Assembly: GCA_025451715.1 (NCBI GenBank)
Contig: JANWJY010000055.1
Coordinates: 1 to 6,717 of the forward strand
Reading direction: 5' to 3'
DNA from: Fimbriimonadaceae bacterium
Lineage (GTDB): Bacteria; Armatimonadota; Fimbriimonadia; Fimbriimonadales; Fimbriimonadaceae
DNA: 6,717 bases
Shown here: positions 1 to 6,309 of the stretch, one piece after another
Layout of the letters: each line of letters begins with the position of its first letter
How positions within the stretch are numbered: position 1 is the stretch's first letter
The notes under the pieces: generated by a model
What the model was told of the DNA's origin: nothing
Databases searched by the model: none
The model's input: only the letters and a program-made list of their open reading frames with translations
Made by a program: the position numbers and the translations under genes

Positions 1-3000
1 ACGCGCTTGAGGAGAAGGGACCTCACTGAAAATCCCAGTTAAGTGCCGCTTGCCGCCGACGTCGTACACGACGACTGTGACTTCGAATGTTGCGACTTCC
101 CCGTCACGTTTCCTCACGCCGACCATGATCCTCTTTCCAGCGTCCGATTCTTCTAACGCAAGCGGATGTGAGTGTCCTTCAGCCGCAAGTTTTCCCAACG
201 GCTTTCCGACCAGCTCGTGGCTCAAGTAGCCGAACGCCCGCTCCGCTCTCGGGTTTAAACTCTCGATGATGCCCGCGGAATCGATTGACACGATCACCTC
301 CGACGACGAGTTAACTAGCGCTGAGTACTGTAGCACTTGCTCAGCAAGTGCGCTGTGCGCTTCCTGTAGTTCCGTCACGTCCGTTAGCACGCCCGACCAT
401 GACACTTCTCCGTCGTCGCTGGCACGTGGCCGGGCACTCATTCTGAGCCACTTTTTACGGCCGGTGGCCAGGGTGACCAGCCCCTCCCATAAGAGGTCGG
501 ACATGTCGCGGCGTGTACGGACAAGGTCGCGATAGAGGCCCGCCTTGTCTTGGTCGTGGATCAAGCGCAAGAACGACTCGGGCCTGGCCCGCAGTTCCTC
601 AGGAGGAAGATCGAGGAGCGAGTACGAGCCAGCACTGACATAAGTGAACTCGGGTTTGACCTCGTCGTGCAATGCGAGCTCGAACACCATCCCCGGCACC
701 AAAGACGCTAACCGCTCTAACCGGTCTTCGCTCCTCGCAGTCGACTCCATCGATCTTCGCTGGGCCGTGATGTCGGTCCACGACCCGACGACGTCTGCGG
801 TAGCGCTGCCGCTCGACACGATGCGCACGTCGTCTCGCACCCAAACGTAGTCGTTGCTGATCGTTCGGAGTCGATACTCTGCCGTGGACCGGCCATGGTC
901 GACGAACCGCTGCTCGTGGGCGCGAAACGCCGTGCGGTCGGATTCGTGGACAGACTCCGCACCGAACACCGACCGACCCGCCAACTGCTCAGGGACATAA
1001 CCGAGCAGCGTGCGGATGTTTGGTGCGACTGAGACGATTCTGTACGGCGAATACGGTTCGCACTCGTAAACGACGGTCGGCGACTCCGAGAGAAGGTAGT
1101 CCAAGCGATCCTTCGTCTTTCTCAGCGCCTCTTGGGCCTCCTTCGCTATTGTCACGTCGATCACGACGCCGTCCCACACGGTGCTCCCGTCGCTGTGTCG
1201 CATGGGGCGAGACATGACTTGGATCCAAGCCGCCGTCCCGTCGGGCCGGCCGATCTGACCAGTCCATGAAAAGTCGGCGAGCTGCTGACGAGATGCCTCG
1301 ATCGCCTCCATCAAACCCGCCCGTTCATCGTCGTGAACCATGTCCATGACTTGCATCGGCATCGATTCCGCAACGTCGCTGGTGACGCCGAAAACGTCAA
1401 CGCAGCCTGCACTCATGTACGGGATCGATATCGCGCCGTCTGCCCCGATGGCAAACTGGAAAATCACCCCCGGTGTGCGATCCGAGATGCGCTCGAACCT
1501 CCCCTCCGACTCTTGCAGACGCTGTTCGAGACCGCGCCGCACTGAAACGTCTTGCAATGTGCCGTGGATGAGCGTTGGGGACCCGTCAGTGTCCCGCTGA
1601 TACACGGACGCGCGGCTGCGGACCCACACTGGACCGCCATCGGGCCTGCTTACCATAAACTCTGCTTGCGCGGACTCGCCGTCCTCAAGGCTGGTCACTT
1701 TCAAAATGTGTGCGTACAGCGCCTCCCTGTGATGTTGGAGTACGTGGTCCTCAAGAATGGTCCCTGACTCAAGCCCCGCATCACCAAGAAGTTCTCCAAT
1801 TGGTCGGTTTGTGTAAACGTATTCGCGCGCTCGCACGTCGTAGACGTACTCGATGTCCGGGATGTTGCTCGACAGAGCCTGAAGCAGGCTTATCCCTTGC
1901 TCGAGCTTCGCCCTCACCGTTGCGTCCGTCGTCACGTCCCTGACAGTCCCGAAGACGATTGGGTAATCGTCCTGGTGCGCGCGGACCGCACAGTACTCGA
2001 CCCATCGGACGTCGCCTCCCTTCACGTTTCGGACGGTAGCGCAATGCGACCCTTCGAGATTCCTCACACGCTCTAGCCACTCCGAAACTCGAACGGAGTC
2101 GTCCGGGTGCGCGCCGTCTGCTATAGAATCGGCGGATGCACGGAGCGAGTCGGTCCGGAGGATACGTCCCGCGTGAGAACTGAGCTGCAACACGCCGTGC
2201 ACCGTGTCGAGCTTCCACGACCCGTAACCGCCGGCGGTCTCGATCCCATCTCTGTCGTCCAGTGCGATCGACAGTTCGTGAGCGGTTTCTCTGTGCGCTG
2301 ACTCTCGACGCCCAATTGCGACCAAGGCGCACAGCGTTACAATCGCAAGCGTCGCAACCATTAGCCCTGCTGCAGCTGCCGTAATGCCACCCGCGAAAAG
2401 AAGGGAGAACGGTATCGCGACGATTGGCAAAAGTGTCGAGGTCGCGCATACTGCGAGCAAGAACCGCCGCGCTCTAGGCGCCTCGCCGCCCGGCTTGAAG
2501 CCGTCTCCCGTAGCGCTTTCGTGCAACGCGCAGACCGCACAAGCCTGGGCTACCAGCGCATTGATCGCGGAAACTAGTTGCACGCTTACCGGAGCACCGC
2601 TCGAAAGCACGAACACCAGAGAAGCGAATAACGATGCGCCGATGACGACAAGCGACGACCACTGAGATGCCGACACACCGGCCCGGCTCCTGACTGTAGC
2701 CAAGAACAAGACGATCGCGCCTGCGGCGATCCATATCTCGGCTCGCGCCTGCGGCCACACGCCTTCTGGCGTTGACCAAAGTGTGAACGCACCCTCCATG
2801 AACGAGAACGGCGTCGCCTGAACGCTCGTCAGCACGGACGCGCACGCGACCAAAACGAGAACCAGGCCGACCCGCGCGATCCAAAGCGCGACCCGGGACT
2901 GCAACGACAGCAGTACTGCGAATGCGCCGAGCAGCAGGATGCATATCGGCACGACCGGAACACGAACGCTCTCAAGAGAAAGTACGCCTGAGACGACTTC

Positions 3001-3114
3001 CGGAGCCCACAGGAACACAAGTAGGAGCGCGAGGCCGACAAAGGCTAGCGCGGTGCCCCTAACTGACACCACGCGCGACTCATAGCCTAAAGCCTTCTCG
3101 ACCGACCGCCCCAT
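1..3114 (-). CDS. Multi-PAS integral membrane sensor protein, C-terminus beyond window
   Basis: An uninterrupted minus-strand frame of 1038 codons runs from an ATG at 3114 to base 1 without a stop, so the C-terminus is missing. Residues 20-267 hold about eight hydrophobic segments (roughly 20-36, 53-71, 76-95, 127-141, 154-171, 176-197, 218-240, 244-267), suggesting a polytopic sensor region. Six PAS domains follow, at about 295-395, 408-524, 540-656, 672-783, 799-914 and 932-1032. Most end in the PAC-type strand and linker (VRDVT, LQDVS, VIDVT, WTDIT, LTDVT). PAS3 carries PDGTAAWI, and PAS6 the typical NPRAERAFGY. Such proteins usually end in a histidine kinase, GGDEF/EAL or phosphatase module, but none is visible here. 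The ligand is unknown. The start is uncertain: the frame stays open upstream, GTG 3126 and TTG 3183 are in frame, and a hydrophobic run (LYSLAGAVVSLGM) precedes the ATG. No clear Shine-Dalgarno marks any of them. Third codon positions look less G/C-biased than in lpd. Confidence 0.93.
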   Translation of the reverse strand, partial: MGRSVEKALGYESRVVSVRGTALAFVGLALLLVFLWAPEVVSGVLSLESVRVPVVPICILLLGAFAVLLSLQSRVALWIARVGLVLVLVACASVLTSVQATPFSFMEGAFTLWSTPEGVWPQARAEIWIAAGAIVLFLATVRSRAGVSASQWSSLVVIGASLFASLVFVLSSGAPVSVQLVSAINALVAQACAVCALHESATGDGFKPGGEAPRARRFLLAVCATSTLLPIVAIPFSLLFAGGITAAAAGLMVATLAIVTLCALVAIGRRESAHRETAHELSIALDDRDGIETAGGYGSWKLDTVHGVLQLSSHAGRILRTDSLRASADSIADGAHPDDSVRVSEWLERVRNLEGSHCATVRNVKGGDVRWVEYCAVRAHQDDYPIVFGTVRDVTTDATVRAKLEQGISLLQALSSNIPDIEYVYDVRAREYVYTNRPIGELLGDAGLESGTILEDHVLQHHREALYAHILKVTSLEDGESAQAEFMVSRPDGGPVWVRSRASVYQRDTDGSPTLIHGTLQDVSVRRGLEQRLQESEGRFERISDRTPGVIFQFAIGADGAISIPYMSAGCVDVFGVTSDVAESMPMQVMDMVHDDERAGLMEAIEASRQQLADFSWTGQIGRPDGTAAWIQVMSRPMRHSDGSTVWDGVVIDVTIAKEAQEALRKTKDRLDYLLSESPTVVYECEPYSPYRIVSVAPNIRTLLGYVPEQLAGRSVFGAESVHESDRTAFRAHEQRFVDHGRSTAEYRLRTISNDYVWVRDDVRIVSSGSATADVVGSWTDITAQRRSMESTARSEDRLERLASLVPGMVFELALHDEVKPEFTYVSAGSYSLLDLPPEELRARPESFLRLIHDQDKAGLYRDLVRTRRDMSDLLWEGLVTLATGRKKWLRMSARPRASDDGEVSWSGVLTDVTELQEAHSALAEQVLQYSALVNSSSEVIVSIDSAGIIESLNPRAERAFGYLSHELVGKPLGKLAAEGHSHPLALEESDAGKRIMVGVRKRDGEVATFEVTVVVYDVGGKRHLTGIFSEVPSPQAR

Positions 3115-3339
3115 GCCCAACGAGACCACCGCCCCCGCGAGAGAGTACAGGACGCGCGGGCAGTTATGCCCTTGCCTGGACAAAAACGGGCGTCCGAGAG
3201 TCAAGACACTGGCAACTTTGCGGTGCGCACGAAGGGTCCGGGAGCTCGGCAGACCGGTGGGTAGAATGCCCTTGCCCCCTGCCAGAAAGGCACTTTGCCA
3301 CGGCTCGCCGCCTTCCATTCCAGGGGACGAACACACAAA
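3115..3339. promoter_or_regulatory. Divergent intergenic region between the PAS sensor gene and lpd
   Basis: These 225 bp separate two divergent genes and so should hold promoters for both. On the plus strand, TAGAAT at 3262-3267 differs from the sigma-70 -10 consensus at one base and would give a leader of about 65 bases for lpd, but I see no good -35 at 16-18 bp. On the minus strand a TTGACT (3198-3203) lacks a matching -10. A near-repeat, GGCAACTTTGC at 3211-3221 and GGCACTTTGC at 3289-3298, flanks the candidate -10, and GTGCGCAC at 3223-3230 is a perfect 8-bp palindrome. All of these are short and could be chance. Part of the region may be coding if the PAS protein starts further upstream than 3114. 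Confidence 0.4.
3322..3327 (+). promoter_or_regulatory. Candidate ribosome binding site for lpd
   Basis: AGGGGA lies 12 bases before the ATG at 3340. The spacing is longer than ideal. It still favours ATG 3340 over the in-frame TTG at 3295, whose extra 15 residues do not look like part of a dihydrolipoyl dehydrogenase. Confidence 0.4.
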
Positions 3340-4782
3340 ATGACGCAGATCAAGGAACAGCCGAAGCCCCTGTCCAGCGAAAAGTTCGACACCGACGTCG
3401 TCGTCATCGGAGGCGGGCCGGGCGGCTACGTCGCTGCGATCCGCGCAGCACAGCTCGGTGCAAACGTCACAGTGGTCGAGAAGGAGTACCTCGGCGGCAC
3501 CTGTCTTAACTGGGGGTGTATTCCAAGCAAGGTCTGGATCGCGAGCGCCGAGGCGTACCAACACGTCAAGCACGCCGACGCCTTCGGCGTGACGATCAAG
3601 GGAGAAGTCGGCTATGACTTCGCAAAGATGCAAGCGCGCAAGGACAAGATCGTCCAAACCCAGCGCGGCGGCATCGGGTCACTGTTCAAGAAGAACGGGA
3701 TCGCACACGTCGAGGGCTACGCATCGTTCGTCGACAGGAACACGATCGAAGTCGAAAAGGACGGCAAGAAGCAGAAACTCAAGGCGAAGAGCTTCATCAT
3801 CGCGACCGGCTCAGCGATCATCGTTCCCAAGATCCCCGGTCTCGAGGGCGGAGTGAAAGAGGGGATCTGGACCAGTGACGAAGCCGTTAACGCGCCCTTC
3901 ATGCCTAAGAAGATGGTTGTCATCGGCGGTGGCGTGATCGGCGTCGAGTTTGCCTATGTGTTCAACGCGCTCGGGTGCGAGGTCACCGTCGTCGAGATGA
4001 TGCCCAAGCTGATCCCGATGATGGACGAGGACCTCAGCACCGAACTGGGCAAGCTGTTCACAAGGCAAGGCGTCAAGGTCATGACCGGCAGCGCGGTCGA
4101 AAAGCTCACAAAGACGAAGGGCGGCTGGAAGGTTGGCGTGAAGTCGGGCAACGAGGTTAAAGAACTCGATGCCGACGTCGTGCTCGTCGCGGTCGGGCGG
4201 CGCGCGTTCACCGACAACCACAACCTGGAAAAGATCGGCGTCAAGACCAGCCGAACAGGAATCGAGGTCAAGGACACGATGCAAAGCAGCGTCGAGAACA
4301 TCTACGCGATCGGCGACGTCAACGGCATCATCCAGCTCGCGCACGTCGCCTCATACCAGGGCCATATCGCCGCTGAGAACATCGTCCGCGGGGCGCAGAG
4401 GAAGGCTGACCACAAGGCGATCCCCAACTGCATCTATACAGTCCCTGAAGTCGCCTCGGTCGGTCTGACCGAGGGGCAGGCGCGCGAGCAGGGCTATGAC
4501 GTCACCGTCGGCAAGTTCATGTTCCGGCCGCTCGGTAAGGCGATGGCCTCAACGCACCAGGACGGATTTGTGAAGGTCGTCGCGGAAAAGAAGTACGGCG
4601 AGGTGCTCGGTGTCCACATGGTCGGACACGGCGTGACCGACATGATCCACCAGGCCGTCGTCGCGATCAAGCTCGAGGCGACGCTCGATGTGATGGTGGA
4701 CACGATCCATGCACACCCCACGATGTCCGAGGCCGTGCTCGAAGCCTACGAGGACGCCATGGGCCACGCGATCCACAAGTAG
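3340..4782 (+). CDS. lpdA: Dihydrolipoyl dehydrogenase (E3)
   Basis: This 480-residue FAD flavoprotein reoxidises protein-bound dihydrolipoamide with NAD+. It is the shared E3 subunit of pyruvate and 2-oxoacid dehydrogenase complexes and of the glycine cleavage system, and acts in the cytoplasm. All family motifs are present in order: the FAD-binding GGGPGG (24-29); the redox-active disulfide in GGTCLNWGCIPSK (C55, C60); the NAD-binding GGGVIG (196-201) followed by acidic residues; the second FAD motif at G325-D326; and a C-terminal dimerisation domain ending with catalytic H459 and E464 in HAHPTMSE. The length is normal for the family. The CxxxxC loop has Trp at position 58, a known variant of the more common Val or Arg. 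ATG 3340 was chosen because homologues start shortly before the first beta strand. No E1, E2 or lipoate gene is in the window, so its partner complex cannot be told. HAHPT and the disulfide argue against mercuric or glutathione reductase. Confidence 0.97.
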   Translation: MTQIKEQPKPLSSEKFDTDVVVIGGGPGGYVAAIRAAQLGANVTVVEKEYLGGTCLNWGCIPSKVWIASAEAYQHVKHADAFGVTIKGEVGYDFAKMQARKDKIVQTQRGGIGSLFKKNGIAHVEGYASFVDRNTIEVEKDGKKQKLKAKSFIIATGSAIIVPKIPGLEGGVKEGIWTSDEAVNAPFMPKKMVVIGGGVIGVEFAYVFNALGCEVTVVEMMPKLIPMMDEDLSTELGKLFTRQGVKVMTGSAVEKLTKTKGGWKVGVKSGNEVKELDADVVLVAVGRRAFTDNHNLEKIGVKTSRTGIEVKDTMQSSVENIYAIGDVNGIIQLAHVASYQGHIAAENIVRGAQRKADHKAIPNCIYTVPEVASVGLTEGQAREQGYDVTVGKFMFRPLGKAMASTHQDGFVKVVAEKKYGEVLGVHMVGHGVTDMIHQAVVAIKLEATLDVMVDTIHAHPTMSEAVLEAYEDAMGHAIHK

Positions 4783-4787
4783 CCGCT

Positions 4788-5234
4788 CTATTCCCCTCTC
4801 CCCTCTGGGGGAGAGGGGTTAGGGGTGAGGGGCCGCACGACCCCAAAGTACTCCTTCACGTCCGGCTTCAACCACGCGATCAAAAGCGGCACACACAATG
4901 GCGTCAGAACACAGCTTGTCGCGCCAAAGATGATGTGCACGAGGTGCGCGACCCACGTCTTTCTATTGTCCGGCGCATACGGCAGCGAGAAGGCCGTAAT
5001 CCCGAACACGACCCCCATCGCCAGCAACGACCACCCGACAGAGCTGACGGCCGTGACGACGATCTGGGTCGTCTCCTGGTCGACCGCCTGTTCGCTGAGC
5101 TGCGGAACCGAGTTCACCACTCCATAGGGGTCGCGAACGATCTTCAACCCGTGGAACGCCGTGTAGAAGTTCAGCGCAGAGAAGCAGTAGCAATAGACCT
5201 TGTACCAAACGATCGCTCTGGGCTTCGCCGCCAC
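4788..5234 (-). CDS. Small membrane protein of unknown function with repeat-derived C-terminus
   Basis: I do not recognise a named family. The protein has 148 residues from GTG 5234, or 161 from the in-frame TTG at 5273. GTG is preferred because GGGA lies 10 bases upstream and it puts the start just before the first hydrophobic segment; neither start is certain. In the 161-residue numbering, hydrophobic segments lie at about 22-43 (VWYKVYCYCF onwards), 70-97 and 108-135, giving three or possibly four membrane spans. The third is followed by WLKPDVKEYFG, which resembles the natural end of small membrane proteins of this general type. The last 14 residues, PLTPNPSPPEGRGE, and the stop region come from a GC-rich inverted repeat, so the tail is probably not ancestral. 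The gene converges on lpd with 5 bp between stop codons and diverges from the GNAT gene over a gap of about 55 bp. Codon use and membrane character argue for a real gene and not a shadow. Confidence 0.8.
   Translation of the reverse strand: MAAKPRAIVWYKVYCYCFSALNFYTAFHGLKIVRDPYGVVNSVPQLSEQAVDQETTQIVVTAVSSVGWSLLAMGVVFGITAFSLPYAPDNRKTWVAHLVHIIFGATSCVLTPLCVPLLIAWLKPDVKEYFGVVRPLTPNPSPPEGRGE
4793..4832. repeat. GC-rich hairpin repeat of the dispersed PNPSPPEGRGE type
   Basis: The arms 4793-4803 and 4808-4818 form a perfect 11-bp stem with a TCTG loop. The element continues as a G-rich tail, TTAGGGGTGAGGGG, to 4832. Read on the minus strand it encodes LTPNPSPPEGRGE. From memory, peptides and DNA of this form recur as dispersed intergenic elements across many bacterial genomes; I could not search for copies. 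It lies 10 bases after the lpd stop, between two convergent genes, and could stabilise or end either transcript. Neither strand has a T-run after the stem, so it is not a classical intrinsic terminator. Confidence 0.75.
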
Positions 5235-5289
5235 ACTAGGAGTATCCCAGGTCGCACGCGCGCTACGGGTCAAACTTGTCAGCAGGACC

Positions 5290-6309
5290 GTGACGATCCG
5301 CCCCCTCGCACCGACCGACTCGATGTTAGAGATGACCGCCCTGGTCCGCTCGGCCTACCAGCGCCTGGCCGACATGGGCCTCCAGTTCATGGGCACGTGG
5401 CAGAGCGAGGACGACACAAGGGAGAGGTGCGTGGAGGGCCACTGCCTCGTCGCCGAGCACGAAGGCAGGCTCGTCGGCACCGTCACCGTCCGCAACCCGG
5501 ACTGCGAAGAGGATCCGGAGTGGTACCGACGCAAAGGCGTCTGGGTCATCGGGCAGTTCGCGGTCTCACCCGAATTGCAGAACGGTGGTCTCGGATCGAA
5601 GCTTATGCTCGAGGCAGAAGGCTACGCGTTTTCAAACGGCGGGACGGAGGTCGCCATTGACACTGCCGAAAGCGCCGCGCACCTCATCGACTTCTACAGG
5701 AAGCGGGGCTATCGGCTCGTCGGCACGGTCGACTGGGACGGCACGAACTACGTCAGCGTGATCATGAGTAAGAGGATTCGCCCAGAGCTCACGACCGAAC
5801 GTCTGACCCTCCGTGAGCTGTGCGCGGAAGACGTGCCGATCATCCAGTCGCACTGGGCGGACGAGCGGTTCCAGTCCGCCTATCCGCCGGGCCGGCTTAC
5901 GCCAGAGCACTGCAAGGAAGTGTTCGAGCAAGAGCTCGACGCGATCGAGGTCTATCCGCGTACGGGCTACCACTGGGCCATCGTCAAGGACGCCCAGATG
6001 ATCGGGACCATTCGCCTCACATTTGAAAAGAGCGAGACGGCAAGCATCGGTTATGGGCTCGCGGCCGACCACTGGGGCCAAGGGATCGCGACCGAGGCCG
6101 TGCGCGAGGTCTTGCGGTACGCGTTCGAGGAGGTGGGCCTCCACCGTCTTCAGGCCTTCGTCTACGCACCTAACAACGCATCAAGGAACGTGCTTGAGAA
6201 GTGCGGCTTTACGTACGAGGGCGCAATGCGCGAAAAGATCGCGTGGGGCGACTCCCGGGTCGACGACAACATCTACGGGCTGCTACGCACCGAGTGGAAC
6301 TCGGACTAG
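5290..6309 (+). CDS. Tandem GNAT acetyltransferase, two different domains
   Basis: The 339-residue cytoplasmic protein contains two GNAT (acetyl-CoA dependent N-acetyltransferase) domains. Domain 1 (about 1-160) begins with the typical first strand TIRPLAPTD and carries the acetyl-CoA pyrophosphate loop as QNGGLG (97-102), followed by AAHLIDFYRKRGY. Domain 2 (about 164-337) is of the RimJ/RimL type: it opens with TERLTLREL, has the loop WGQGIAT (G263-A267) and ends with NNASRNVLEKCGF. Both loops look intact, so both halves may bind acetyl-CoA. The substrate cannot be told; RimL-like domains acetylate ribosomal protein N-termini, small molecules or antibiotics. GTG 5290 was chosen because it directly precedes strand 1. 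An open frame back to TTG 5200 would overlap the divergent membrane gene and does not look like a GNAT N-terminus. AGGA lies only 2 bases before the GTG, so the ribosome site is poor. The gene ends in the CTAG shared with uvrB. Confidence 0.92.
   Translation: MTIRPLAPTDSMLEMTALVRSAYQRLADMGLQFMGTWQSEDDTRERCVEGHCLVAEHEGRLVGTVTVRNPDCEEDPEWYRRKGVWVIGQFAVSPELQNGGLGSKLMLEAEGYAFSNGGTEVAIDTAESAAHLIDFYRKRGYRLVGTVDWDGTNYVSVIMSKRIRPELTTERLTLRELCAEDVPIIQSHWADERFQSAYPPGRLTPEHCKEVFEQELDAIEVYPRTGYHWAIVKDAQMIGTIRLTFEKSETASIGYGLAADHWGQGIATEAVREVLRYAFEEVGLHRLQAFVYAPNNASRNVLEKCGFTYEGAMREKIAWGDSRVDDNIYGLLRTEWNSD

Noticed and set aside
1781..2449. A 222-codon minus-strand open frame inside the PAS gene
   Set aside because: It is an out-of-frame, arginine-rich shadow of the PAS gene. 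The main frame gives continuous PAS homology across the same bases.
2474..2944. A 156-codon minus-strand open frame over the membrane part of the PAS gene
   Set aside because: It is arginine-rich and hydrophilic with no recognisable motif, while the competing frame encodes clear hydrophobic helices continuous with the PAS domains.
3211..3298. GGCA(A)CTTTGC near-repeat around the candidate lpd -10 as an operator pair
   Set aside because: Only 10-11 bases are involved, with one insertion, in GC-rich DNA; this is too weak to claim a regulator site.
3113..3343. A plus-strand 76-codon frame whose TGA overlaps the lpd ATG as ATGA
   Set aside because: The overlap resembles translational coupling, but the predicted peptide has random-looking composition, no motif and no good ribosome site, and its start overlaps the PAS gene.
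3811..4344. A 177-codon minus-strand frame antisense to lpd
   Set aside because: Its composition (Asp, His, Leu, Val) is the mirror expected from a GC-rich gene on the other strand, and lpd is unambiguous.
4793..4818. Hairpin as an intrinsic terminator
   Set aside because: The stem is strong, but no T-run follows it on either strand; it is better described as a dispersed repeat.
4935..5660. A plus-strand 241-codon frame spanning the membrane gene and the GNAT gene
   Set aside because: It is very rich in Arg and Asp, has no motif, and conflicts with two better-supported genes.
5632..6144. A 170-codon minus-strand frame antisense to the GNAT gene
   Set aside because: It is a complementary-strand shadow of a clear acetyltransferase with no features of its own.
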